Source of the DNA: an uncultured Collinsella sp.
Lineage (GTDB): Bacteria; Actinomycetota; Coriobacteriia; Coriobacteriales; Coriobacteriaceae
Length of the DNA: 8,916 nt
Direction of reading: 5' to 3'
Assembly (NCBI GenBank): GCA_937950415.1
Contig: CALFDL010000135.1
Coordinates: forward strand, 1 to 8,916
In this document: positions 1-7,061 of the stretch, in pieces
Layout of the letters: each line of letters opens with the position of its first letter
How positions within the stretch are numbered: position 1 is the first letter of the stretch
Notes under the pieces: generated by a model
The model's input: only the letters and a program-made list of their open reading frames with translations
The model's database searches: none
Told to the model about the DNA's origin: nothing
Program-made: the position numbers and the translations under genes

Positions 1-2
1 TC

Positions 3-1343
3 GATCGCTATACCCGCCCGGAGATGGGACACATCTTCTCCCTCGAGAACAAGTACGCCATTTGGCAGGAAATCGAGGTTCTGGCCTGCGAGGCCCAGGC
101 GGAGCTCGGCAAGATCGGTATTTCCAAAGACGAGGCCCAGTGGATCCGCGACCATGCCAACTTTGAGAAGGCGAAGGTCGATGAGATCGAGGAAGTCACG
201 CGCCACGACGTCATTGCCTTCCTGACCAACATGAAGGAATACATCGATGCCGATGTTCCCGAGGGCGACCCCAAGCCCAGCCGCTGGGTTCACTATGGCA
301 TGACCAGCTCGGATCTGGGCGACACGGCCCTGTGCTACCAGCTCACCCAGGCCTGCGACCTGATCATCGAGGACGTCAAGAAGCTCGGCGAGATTTGCAA
401 GCGTCGCGCCTTCGAGGAGCGCAACACGCTCTGCGCCGGCCGCACTCATGGCATCCATGCCGAGCCGATGACCTTTGGCATGAAGTTTGGCTCTTGGGCC
501 TGGGAGCTCAAGCGCGATCTGGACCGTCTTGAGGATGCCCGCAAGAACGTTGCCTTTGGTGCCATCTCGGGCGCTGTCGGCACGTACAGCTCCATCGAGC
601 CGTTTGTCGAGGAATATGTCTGCGAGCACCTGGGCCTGGTTCACGACCCGCTGTCCACGCAGGTTATTAGCCGCGATCATCACGCCTACCTCGCCGGCGT
701 TCTCGCCACCACCGCGGCCACCTGTGAGCGCATCGCTACCGAGGTTCGCAATCTGCAGAAGACCGATACACTCGAGGCCGAGGAACCGTTCCGTAAGGGT
801 CAAAAGGGCAGCTCCGCCATGCCGCACAAGCGCAACCCCATCACCATGGAGAAGGTCTGCGGCCTGTCGCGCGTCGTGAAGGCCAACGCGCAGGTTGCCT
901 TCGACAACGTCGCCCTGTGGCACGAGCGTGACATTTCGCACTCCTCTGCCGAGCGCGTCGCCCAGGCCGACAGCTTCATCGCCCTCGACCACATGTTCCA
1001 GTGCCTCATTCGCGTTATCGACGGCCTGCAACTGTATCCCGCCCGCATGATGGCCAACCTCAATAAGACCCGCGGCCTCATCTTCTCCTCCAAGGTACTG
1101 CTCGCCCTCGTCGACACGGGCATCACCCGCGAGGACGCGTACGCCATTGTGCAGGAGAACGCTATGGCAACCTGGCACGAGGTACAGGATTGTGTCTCCG
1201 GCCCCACCTTTAAGGAGCGTCTCGAGGCCGACCCGCGCTGCACCGTCAGTCAGGAGAAGCTCGACGAGATCTTTGATCCGTGGGACTTCCTCACCCGTAT
1301 CGACACGGTCTTTGATCGTCTGGAGCAGCTGAGCTTCGAGTAG
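3..1343 (+). CDS. purB: Adenylosuccinate lyase (5' end cut by window edge)
   Basis: PurB catalyses two fumarate-releasing steps in the cytoplasm: SAICAR to AICAR in IMP synthesis and adenylosuccinate to AMP. The open frame runs in from the left edge as D-R-Y-T-R-P-E-M-G. This matches the N-terminal RYxRPEM motif of the family, so the ATG at 24 is internal and only a few codons are missing. Visible landmarks are HYGMTSSD (291-314), GRTHGIHAEP (438-467) with the catalytic-histidine region, and the fumarate-lyase signature GSSAMPHKRNP (807-839) on the flexible loop carrying the catalytic serine. WHERDISHSSAER follows. The ~447 codons present fit a family length of about 430-475. The C-terminus is intact and ends in a TAG stop, followed by a stem-loop. 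Recognition is by remembered similarity to the Bacillus-type PurB and is very secure. Confidence 0.97.
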   Translation, partial: DRYTRPEMGHIFSLENKYAIWQEIEVLACEAQAELGKIGISKDEAQWIRDHANFEKAKVDEIEEVTRHDVIAFLTNMKEYIDADVPEGDPKPSRWVHYGMTSSDLGDTALCYQLTQACDLIIEDVKKLGEICKRRAFEERNTLCAGRTHGIHAEPMTFGMKFGSWAWELKRDLDRLEDARKNVAFGAISGAVGTYSSIEPFVEEYVCEHLGLVHDPLSTQVISRDHHAYLAGVLATTAATCERIATEVRNLQKTDTLEAEEPFRKGQKGSSAMPHKRNPITMEKVCGLSRVVKANAQVAFDNVALWHERDISHSSAERVAQADSFIALDHMFQCLIRVIDGLQLYPARMMANLNKTRGLIFSSKVLLALVDTGITREDAYAIVQENAMATWHEVQDCVSGPTFKERLEADPRCTVSQEKLDEIFDPWDFLTRIDTVFDRLEQLSFE

Positions 1344-1369
1344 GTTCGGGCATAACGTTAGCTTTTTAG

Positions 1370-1418
1370 GGCGCTTTGCTGGTAATGTGTGTTGCCGGCA
1401 AAGCGCCTCGTTGCATTT
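1370..1418 (+). terminator. Stem-loop terminator after purB
   Basis: A 13-bp stem (arms 1370-1382 and 1395-1407, all Watson-Crick except one T-G pair) closes a 12-base loop. It begins 26 bases after the purB stop. The following bases (TCGTTGCATTT) are only moderately T-rich, so termination may be partial. The stem is strong and its position between two genes fits a terminator. Confidence 0.65.
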
Positions 1419-1437
1419 AGGGAAAGACGGGGATAAT
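1411..1437 (+). promoter_or_regulatory. Possible promoter for the TSCPD/lipoprotein unit
   Basis: GATAAT at 1432-1437 is a good -10-like hexamer about 35 bases before the ATG at 1472. The best upstream partner, TTGCAT at 1411-1416, is only 15 bases away, which is short for a sigma-A promoter. It lies just after the purB stem-loop, where a promoter for the next unit is expected. This is a weak call from hexamer similarity only. Confidence 0.3.
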
Positions 1438-1471
1438 AGTCGTCTCGAATAACATTCTGAGAGGGGATCGC

Positions 1472-1735
1472 ATGATTTCGTTTGATTACAAGCCTCAGGG
1501 CGTGTGTGCTCGCAATATTCACCTTGATCTTTCCGATGACGGCAACAAGGTGATGGGCGTTGAGTTTACCGGCGGCTGCGACGGCAATCTCAAGGCTATC
1601 TCCAAGCTGGTCGAGGGCGCTCCTGCCGATCGCGTAATCGAGGTTCTCGCCGGTAATACCTGCGGTATGAAAAAGACCTCCTGCGCCGACCAGCTTACAC
1701 GCGCTATCGAGGCCGCTCGCACCGAGATCGCCTAA
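1472..1735 (+). CDS. TSCPD-domain small protein (TIGR03905-like)
   Basis: An 87-residue, probably cytoplasmic protein. It resembles the TSCPD domain family, known as short stand-alone proteins and as a C-terminal domain of some vitamin-B12-dependent ribonucleotide reductases; the role of the stand-alone form is not established. It has four cysteines: C12 in GVCARNI, C36 in GGCDGNL, and C64 and C71 in GNTCGMKKTSCADQL. The last segment corresponds to the family-naming TSCPD motif, here TSCAD. The spacing suggests metal binding, which is inference. There is no signal peptide or membrane segment. An AGGGG ribosome-binding site sits about 7 bases before the ATG. Its stop overlaps the next gene's start (TAATG), pointing to translational coupling with the lipoprotein. 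The family call is confident; the function is unknown. Confidence 0.85.
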   Translation: MISFDYKPQGVCARNIHLDLSDDGNKVMGVEFTGGCDGNLKAISKLVEGAPADRVIEVLAGNTCGMKKTSCADQLTRAIEAARTEIA

Positions 1736-2946
1736 TGGGTATCGCCGATCACATCAAGAACGGAATATCGCGTCGCGGCTTTGTACTCGGTGGGGCTGCC
1801 GCGGGCGCTGCCACGGTGCTTGCCGGATGCTCGAAAAAAACGGGCACCAGCGATGATGCCGCCGGCGAGCCGCAGGTTATCAAGGATGATTCCAAAATCA
1901 TCTCGATTACGGATGAGTACGAGGCAGTCGACATCGATCTTGAGCCGGCGGCGTCGTGGACGCTGCCTCTGGGTACGCTGCTGTACTACTGCGACGGCGA
2001 TTACGCCGCGGCAATGATGGCGCCCGCATCGGCACTGCACGCCAACACGCTCGGTGTGCTCAACCTGGGCGATGGCTCGCTTACCACATTAATCGAGGAT
2101 CCTATCGAGGGCACGGGATATGCATTCTACGATGTCCGTGCCGGCGACGGCGTATTCGCGTGGGTTGAGATGAACTTTGCCAATTCATCGTGGAAGCTCT
2201 ACGCTCAAAATCTGTCGGGCGCTTCGCTCTCTGGCGACGTGGTTGAGCTCGATCGAGGTGGCAAGGACTACGATCCGCCGCTGTTTACGGCGTTCGGGGC
2301 ATCAGTCATCTGGTATAAAATGCCTTCGGCAGGCGGCAATAAAACGAGTAGTGATTCGTTTTGCTATCGTCGCTCGCTTGATGAATCCAAGGCCGAGGTA
2401 ATTTGGAAATCGACGGGCCGCTTTGCATCGGCCCCGCGCGCGAGCGACGGCATTTTGACCATCTCGCCGCGTGTCCGCAACGACGAGGGCGTCTACTACG
2501 GCATAACGGCAATCGATCTGACCGACGGCAACAACACCAAACGTGCCCAGCTAGTCCTTCCCTCGTCAGTCTCGCCTTTCGAGGCCGTATATATGGGCGA
2601 TACCTTCGTGTTTTCTATCGAGGCGGCCTATAGTGGCGTGGGCAGCCTGGGCAATATGGGCACGTATATCGGTAATGAGGGAGGGCCGTACCTCTTCCTG
2701 TCCCGCGAGCCGCTCGCATGTGCGGCTGGCAAGAAGAATAAACACCTTGTTAAGGTACAGGCGTCGCATTTCCTGATCGACACCTCTGCCAAGACCTATG
2801 GCTCGCTGCTGTCGCCCGACCGCGCTTTGGAGTATGGCGATTATCCAGCTACGGCGGGAAAATCGGACTCATTCCTTACGTACGCCACGGTGCGCAACAG
2901 CCAGGGTATACCAGAGACGGTCACTGCACGTCTATTCTCTCTTTAA
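1735..2946 (+). CDS. Tat-exported lipoprotein, possible beta-propeller
   Basis: A 403-residue predicted cell-surface lipoprotein. The N-terminus has a twin-arginine motif (S-R-R-G-F-V, residues 12-17), an Ala/Gly-rich hydrophobic stretch (18-31) and a lipobox L-A-G-C with the lipidated cysteine at 32, followed by a Ser/Thr/Asp/Gly linker. This indicates folded export through Tat and anchoring to the membrane. The rest shows repeated short beta-strand segments with aromatic and Asp/Gly turns (near residues 80-90, 140-160, 190-200, 245-265, 280-295 and 375-395), suggesting a beta-propeller. That fold is inferred from pattern only. No catalytic motif is visible. The gene starts inside the stop of the TSCPD gene (1-base overlap) and so is probably translated by coupling; the lipoprotein's specific family was not recognised. 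Confidence 0.8.
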   Translation: MGIADHIKNGISRRGFVLGGAAAGAATVLAGCSKKTGTSDDAAGEPQVIKDDSKIISITDEYEAVDIDLEPAASWTLPLGTLLYYCDGDYAAAMMAPASALHANTLGVLNLGDGSLTTLIEDPIEGTGYAFYDVRAGDGVFAWVEMNFANSSWKLYAQNLSGASLSGDVVELDRGGKDYDPPLFTAFGASVIWYKMPSAGGNKTSSDSFCYRRSLDESKAEVIWKSTGRFASAPRASDGILTISPRVRNDEGVYYGITAIDLTDGNNTKRAQLVLPSSVSPFEAVYMGDTFVFSIEAAYSGVGSLGNMGTYIGNEGGPYLFLSREPLACAAGKKNKHLVKVQASHFLIDTSAKTYGSLLSPDRALEYGDYPATAGKSDSFLTYATVRNSQGIPETVTARLFSL

Positions 2947-3005
2947 GCTTAGAGGGGTTAAAAAGGCGCCAACAGGGGAATAAACGCGTTGTAATTGTGA
3001 GTACC

Positions 3006-3044
3006 GCCCGCCGAGCTGCCGCGTCATAGCGGCATCCGGCGGGC
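3006..3044 (+). other. GC-rich hairpin between lipoprotein and regulator genes
   Basis: Outer arms of 8 perfect pairs (3006-3013 with 3037-3044) continue, after a bulged A and one mismatch, into a 6-bp inner stem (3017-3022 with 3029-3034) with a 6-base loop. No T-run follows, so it is not a textbook intrinsic terminator. It lies 62 bases after the lipoprotein stop and about 55 before the response-regulator start. It may end upstream transcripts weakly, stabilise an mRNA end, or act as an inverted-repeat operator. Confidence 0.55.
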
Positions 3045-3054
3045 TCAGGTGCGT

Positions 3055-3060
3055 TAAAAT
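3055..3060 (+). promoter_or_regulatory. Candidate -10 box before the response regulator
   Basis: TAAAAT lies 39 bases before the ATG at 3100 and would give a leader of roughly 30 bases. No good -35 hexamer is found at 16-18 bases; that stretch falls within the right arm of the hairpin at 3006-3044. If this is the promoter, it probably depends on an activator or on the adjacent inverted repeat. Confidence 0.25.
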
Positions 3061-3099
3061 GGGCTTGTTCTTAGCTAATTGAGACAGGGGGGCCGTGTT

Positions 3100-3822
3100 A
3101 TGGCTTCAGATGCAAAAAAGATTCTGCTGGTCGAGGATGAGAAGGCAATCCGTGACGCCGTCGCTGCCTATCTCGAGCGCGAAGGCTACTGGGTTGTGGG
3201 CGTCGGCGACGGCCAGTCCGCGATCGAGGAGTTCGAGAAGCATCAGTTCGACCTGGTCGTGCTCGACCTTATGCTCCCCAAGATTCCCGGCGAGCGCGTT
3301 TGCCGCACCATTCGCGATACCTCGGACGTCCCCATCATTATGCTGACGGCCAAGGGCGAGATCGAGGACCGTATTATCGGTCTTGAGCTCGGCGCCGACG
3401 ACTATCTGATTAAGCCGTTCTCGCCGCGCGAGCTCGTCGCCCGCGTTCGCGCTCTGTTCCGCCGTGCCCATCAGGCCGACGAGCCCGCCGTCGAGGTACT
3501 CGACTTCGGCGATCTGGTCATCGATATCTCGGGCCACAAGATCTTGGTCGAGGGCAAGGAAGTCGATCTGACGGCTTCTGAGTTCAAGCTGCTCACCACG
3601 CTTGCCCGTCACCCCGGTCGCGTCTATAACCGCATGGAACTGGTCGAGAAGGTGCTCGGCTATGACTTTGAGGGCTACGAGCGCACCATCGACAGCCACG
3701 TGAAGAACCTTCGCGCCAAGCTGGGCGACGATCCCAAGAAGCCCAAGTGGCTCTACACCGTCCATGGTGTCGGCTACCGCTTCGAGGCTCCGACCAAGAC
3801 CGATAAGTCGGACGAGAAATAA
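3100..3822 (+). CDS. OmpR-family DNA-binding response regulator
   Basis: A 240-residue cytoplasmic transcription factor of a two-component system. Residues about 7-122 form the receiver domain: acidic pair E12/D13, phospho-acceptor D56 in VVLDLMLP, T83 in MLTAKGE and K105 in LIKPF. Residues about 137-235 form the winged-helix DNA-binding domain, with LTASEFKLL, the recognition-helix region RTIDSHVKNLRAKLG and the terminal HGVGYRFE hairpin. The ATG at 3100 is chosen because an AGGGGGG ribosome-binding site lies about 9 bases upstream. A longer in-frame TTG at 3079 would place that site inside the coding region. The histidine kinase begins 11 bases after the stop, so the two form an operon. The target genes cannot be inferred. 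All key residues are present. Confidence 0.96.
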   Translation: MASDAKKILLVEDEKAIRDAVAAYLEREGYWVVGVGDGQSAIEEFEKHQFDLVVLDLMLPKIPGERVCRTIRDTSDVPIIMLTAKGEIEDRIIGLELGADDYLIKPFSPRELVARVRALFRRAHQADEPAVEVLDFGDLVIDISGHKILVEGKEVDLTASEFKLLTTLARHPGRVYNRMELVEKVLGYDFEGYERTIDSHVKNLRAKLGDDPKKPKWLYTVHGVGYRFEAPTKTDKSDEK

Positions 3823-3833
3823 GGTAATCGCAT

Positions 3834-5399
3834 ATGACACCTGCGCGCTTTGAAATCGGACAAAAGCACAAGCAGGAGAGCGAGGCGGGTTCCAAGGCAA
3901 GTTGGAACACGCCTCGTTCCGATTCCCGGCCGACGATGAGCTATCCCTCGCGTATGGCCCTGGCTTTTGCCCTGACATCGCTCATGACGGTATTGGTGCT
4001 GGTGGGCGTCGTCTCCGTTGTATGGGGTACGGTTTTTACGGATTACACGCGCTCCAATATCGTCGAGATCGCCAATTCCGCTGCCGAAAAGCTTGCAACA
4101 TCGTACGAGGAAAACGGCAACTGGACCGCGGGAGAGTTGCGTACGGTCGCGACATCGAGCCTGGTGTCCGACGATCTTGGCATGCAGGTCGTCAATAAAA
4201 AGGGCGTTATCGTCTACGACGATTCATGGCCCTCGGCAAGCGCGACCGCCGATGTGCGCGAAAATCAGGCGACGACCGACGGCACGAGCGGTAAGAGGGC
4301 ATCGCATAGCCCGGTCTCCTCTGCACCCACCGGATCGGACAGCGTTGCCAATGTCGAGATCGTAACGTCCTCCGGTGAGCATGTCGGACAGGTCAAATTG
4401 TGGGCGATCGGCTCCGACGCCCTGCTCACCAAAGCGGATTCTGCGTTTAGGGAGAAGACCTTTAACGCCATGGCGCTCGCCGCGGTTGTGGCCATTTGCA
4501 TCTCGGTCGTTATCGGAGCGCTCATGTCGCGCATGCTCACCAAGCCGATCCATCGCATTACCAGCACGGCCAAGCAAATACGCGACGGCGATCTGTCCGC
4601 TCGAACGGGCTTGCGCGGCGACGATGAGATCGATCAGCTGGGAGAGACCTTCGACGAGATGGCCACCTCGCTCGAGAAGGACATGAAGCACGAGAAGCGC
4701 CTGACCTCGGATGTCGCGCACGAGCTTCGCACCCCGCTTATGGCCATGCTCGCAACGGTCGAGGCCATGCAGGATGGGGTATATCCCACCGACAACGAAC
4801 ATCTGGAGACGGTTGCCTCCGAGACGCGCCGCCTGGCCCGTCTGGTGCAGCAGATGCTCGACCTGTCGCGTATGGAAAACAGCACCGCGCCGCTCAATCT
4901 TGAACCGGTAGACATGGTGCCGTTCGTGCGTTCGATCGTGAATGGCCAGGAGCGCCTGTTCGCCGACCGCGATCTGCGTCTGCGCTTTGCTGATGAAACC
5001 CAGGGCCATGACGATGTCGTCGAGGCCGATCCCGATATGATCACCCAGTGCGTCATCAACCTCCTGAGCAACGCCATGCGCTATACCCCCGAGGGCGGCT
5101 GGGTCGTGGTGTCGGTGCTCAGCGAACGCAAGCACGTCAATATTGCCGTTTCGGATACCGGCATCGGTATTGCCAAAGACGACCTGTCGCGCATCTTCGG
5201 TCGTTTTTGGCGCGCTGATGCCAGTCGTGCCCGCGAGGCGGGCGGCCTGGGCGTGGGCCTTGCCGTGACCAAGCAGATCGTCGAGCGCCATCACGGCTAC
5301 ATATCCGTGGAGTCGGAGCTTGGAAAGGGTACGACTTTTACGATTCATCTGCCTCGCGAGCACACGGCGGACGCGGCATCTACTACAATGGAGCACTAG
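3834..5399 (+). CDS. Membrane sensor histidine kinase, partner of the upstream regulator
   Basis: A 521-residue inner-membrane kinase expected to phosphorylate the adjacent regulator. Order of parts: hydrophilic cytoplasmic N-terminus (1-40), first membrane helix (about 41-66), extracytoplasmic sensor (about 67-208), second membrane helix (about 211-231), HAMP linker (about 232-284), HisKA dimerisation domain with H296 in SDVAHELRTP, and the HATPase domain with N box (N409/N413), G1 box DTGIGI (441-446), F box FGRFWR (455-460) and G2 box GGLGVGLAV (470-478). All catalytic boxes are intact. The sensor region holds a low-complexity Ser/Thr/Ala-rich stretch (about 132-172) interrupting an otherwise PAS/Cache-like strand pattern. 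No ligand site is recognisable. Start at the ATG at 3834 is supported by an AAGG sequence around the regulator stop. The signal is unknown. Confidence 0.95.
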   Translation: MTPARFEIGQKHKQESEAGSKASWNTPRSDSRPTMSYPSRMALAFALTSLMTVLVLVGVVSVVWGTVFTDYTRSNIVEIANSAAEKLATSYEENGNWTAGELRTVATSSLVSDDLGMQVVNKKGVIVYDDSWPSASATADVRENQATTDGTSGKRASHSPVSSAPTGSDSVANVEIVTSSGEHVGQVKLWAIGSDALLTKADSAFREKTFNAMALAAVVAICISVVIGALMSRMLTKPIHRITSTAKQIRDGDLSARTGLRGDDEIDQLGETFDEMATSLEKDMKHEKRLTSDVAHELRTPLMAMLATVEAMQDGVYPTDNEHLETVASETRRLARLVQQMLDLSRMENSTAPLNLEPVDMVPFVRSIVNGQERLFADRDLRLRFADETQGHDDVVEADPDMITQCVINLLSNAMRYTPEGGWVVVSVLSERKHVNIAVSDTGIGIAKDDLSRIFGRFWRADASRAREAGGLGVGLAVTKQIVERHHGYISVESELGKGTTFTIHLPREHTADAASTTMEH

Positions 5400-5458
5400 C
5401 TTTTCGCTATTCGGTGAAGGAGGGGTTTCGTCCCTGCCGCTCCGGGTTTGCGAAAACG

Positions 5459-5476
5459 TGCGGGAAAGAGCCCGCA
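5459..5476 (+). other. Small hairpin in the purC leader
   Basis: TGCGGG and CCCGCA (5459-5464 and 5471-5476) pair around a 6-base loop within the 109-base gap between the kinase stop and purC. The downstream bases (TTACTGTCGTATTTT) are only loosely T-rich. It could be a weak terminator for the two-component operon or a leader structure for purC. No known riboswitch architecture was recognised in the gap. Confidence 0.4.
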
Positions 5477-5508
5477 TTACTGTCGTATTTTGGTAAGGAG
5501 TGACTCAC

Positions 5509-6396
5509 GTGACAACGATGGAGCGTCGTCCGGATTCCCGTGGCAAGGTTCGTGATATCTACGATGCCGGTGAAAACCTGCTGATGGTCGCCACCGACCG
5601 CATTTCTGCGTTCGACTTCATTCTTCCCGACGAGATTCCGTTTAAGGGAGAGGTGCTCAACCGCATCTCGGCATTCTGGTTTGATAAATTTGCCGACATT
5701 GTTCCCAACCACCTCGTCTCCATCGACCCGGCTGATTTCCCCGAGGAGTTTGCCGAGTATCGTGACTATCTCGCTGGTCGCGCCATGCTGGTCAAGAAGG
5801 CCCAGACGATTCCTGTCGAGTGCATCGTCCGCGGCTATCTGACCGGTTCGGGCAAGAAGACCTATGACGAGAACGGCACCGTCTGCGGCATCCAGCTGCC
5901 TGAGGGCCTGACCGAGGCTTCCAAGCTTCCCGAACCGCTGTTCACGCCGTCCACGAAGGCCGAGATCGGTGACCACGACGAGAACATCTCGTTCGAGCGT
6001 TGCTGTGAGATCGTGGGCGAGGACATCGCCACGCAGATTCGCGACCTGTCCCTCAAGATTTACAAGGCTGCCGCCGAGTACGCCGCGACCCGTGGCATCA
6101 TCATCGCCGACACCAAGTTCGAGTTCGGTGTCATCGATGGCCAGGTCACGCTGATCGACGAGTGCCTCACGCCCGATTCCAGCCGTTTCTGGCCTGCCGC
6201 CAGCTACGAGGAGGGCAAGATTCAGCCCAGCTACGACAAGCAATTCGTCCGCAATTGGCTCAAGGCCAACTGGGATATGACGGGGGAGACTCCGCACCTG
6301 CCCGCCGAGGTCATCGATGGCACGTCCGAGCGCTATCGCGAGGCCTTCCAGATCATCACGGGCTCCCAGTTCACAAGCATGAAGGAGAACGCATAA
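5509..6396 (+). CDS. purC: SAICAR synthase (phosphoribosylaminoimidazole-succinocarboxamide synthase)
   Basis: PurC joins CAIR to aspartate using ATP, giving SAICAR, the substrate that PurB (also in this window) then cleaves. The protein is 295 residues, matching the longer PurC subtype found in many actinobacteria and resembling yeast Ade1, not the ~240-residue Bacillus/E. coli type. Landmarks are RGKVRDIYD (11-19), ATDRISAFD (28-36), the IPVECIVRGYLTGS motif (101-114), the GDHDENISF signature (154-162), the IIADTKFEFG signature (198-207) and DECLTPDSSRFWP (217-229). The GTG at 5509 is the preferred start because AAGGAG (5495-5500) lies 8 bases upstream. A GTG at 5500 overlaps that site and an ATG at 5518 is too far from it. 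The next gene begins directly after the stop codon. Confidence 0.95.
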   Translation: MTTMERRPDSRGKVRDIYDAGENLLMVATDRISAFDFILPDEIPFKGEVLNRISAFWFDKFADIVPNHLVSIDPADFPEEFAEYRDYLAGRAMLVKKAQTIPVECIVRGYLTGSGKKTYDENGTVCGIQLPEGLTEASKLPEPLFTPSTKAEIGDHDENISFERCCEIVGEDIATQIRDLSLKIYKAAAEYAATRGIIIADTKFEFGVIDGQVTLIDECLTPDSSRFWPAASYEEGKIQPSYDKQFVRNWLKANWDMTGETPHLPAEVIDGTSERYREAFQIITGSQFTSMKENA

Positions 6397-6972
6397 GTGA
6401 GTACCCGTAGCGCCACGAACAAGCGCACGCAATCCCACGAGGTTACCGGGGTTGCGCGCAAGTCCGCCGCATCCGCCAAGCCCGCTCGCCAGGCAGCGAG
6501 CTCCGTTCGCGTCGTGCCGGCTTCGTCTAAGGCCCGCCGCAAAGAGCTCGAGAAGGGTGAGAACCTGGAGGGTCTTTCCAAGGAGGAAAAGCGCGCCCGC
6601 AAGGCCAAGCAGCGCGCCAAGGAGGATCGCATCTATACGGTGTCGAATATCCTTCTTAAGCAGGATGAGGACTACACCAAGCGCCGCCGCATCTGGTGGA
6701 TCGTGCTCGCCATCGGCATGGTGCTCGTCGTGGCAATTTGGGCTTCGCTGTACTTCGCTCCCGCTGGCGTGGTGTCCAGCCCCATCCAGATGGTCGGCAT
6801 CGTTTTGTCCTATGTCATCATCTTGGGCGACTTCATCTACGACTTCGTGCGCATCCGTCCCCTGCGTAATATGTATCGCTCGCAGGCCGAGGGCATGTCC
6901 GATAACAAGCTCAACGCTCTTATCGAGCGCTCTGCTGCCGAGGAGGACAAGAAGGCCTCCAAGAAGAAGTAG
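6397..6972 (+). CDS. Small two-helix membrane protein of unknown function
   Basis: A 191-residue protein whose family was not recognised. Residues 1-98 are highly charged and probably disordered: an Ala/Ser/Arg/Lys-rich stretch, then a basic segment (47-78, with KARRKELEK and EEKRARKAKQRAKEDR) that could form an amphipathic or coiled helix. Membrane helices are predicted at about 100-122 and 130-150, followed by a charged tail ending in KKASKKK. The GTG start abuts the purC stop with no gap. Its ribosome-binding site AAGGAG (6382-6387) lies inside the last codons of purC, 9 bases away, so expression is probably coupled to purC. The gene is followed by a good terminator. The basic flanks and short loop predict both ends in the cytoplasm. 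Topology resembles several small actinobacterial membrane-protein families, but no specific one can be asserted. Confidence 0.8.
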   Translation: MSTRSATNKRTQSHEVTGVARKSAASAKPARQAASSVRVVPASSKARRKELEKGENLEGLSKEEKRARKAKQRAKEDRIYTVSNILLKQDEDYTKRRRIWWIVLAIGMVLVVAIWASLYFAPAGVVSSPIQMVGIVLSYVIILGDFIYDFVRIRPLRNMYRSQAEGMSDNKLNALIERSAAEEDKKASKKK

Positions 6973-7002
6973 CGTTTGTATTCATACTTATCGCTAAGAT
7001 AT

Positions 7003-7033
7003 AAGGCGCGTCGTTTTTACGGCGCGCCTTTTT
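7003..7033 (+). terminator. Intrinsic terminator of the purC unit
   Basis: An 11-bp stem (7003-7013 with 7020-7030, one T-G pair) rich in GCGC, with a 6-base T-rich loop, runs directly into a five-T run (7029-7033). It starts 30 bases after the stop of the membrane-protein gene. This is a textbook rho-independent terminator separating purC and its partner from the peptidase gene. Confidence 0.88.
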
Positions 7034-7061
7034 ACTGTTCTATAGATAGATGGAGTGGCAC

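Noticed and set aside
24..26. ATG at 24 as the start of purB
   Set aside because: The upstream codons still encode the conserved RYTRPE motif, so the gene begins before the window.
3106..3978. 290-residue open frame on the - strand opposite the response regulator
   Set aside because: It lies antisense to a complete OmpR regulator and runs past its start region. Its composition is what GC-rich codon bias produces on the opposite strand, and no family pattern is visible.
5384..5389. TACAAT near the end of the kinase gene as a purC promoter
   Set aside because: No plausible -35 hexamer lies 16-18 bases upstream, and the hexamer is within coding sequence.
4224..5477. 417-residue open frame on the - strand opposite the histidine kinase
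   Set aside because: It is entirely antisense to conserved kinase motifs, is Gly/Ala/His/Arg-rich without domain features, and reflects codon bias.
5407..6438. 343-residue open frame on the - strand opposite purC
   Set aside because: It is antisense to the full PurC signatures, with low-information Leu/Gly/Asp composition and no recognisable family.
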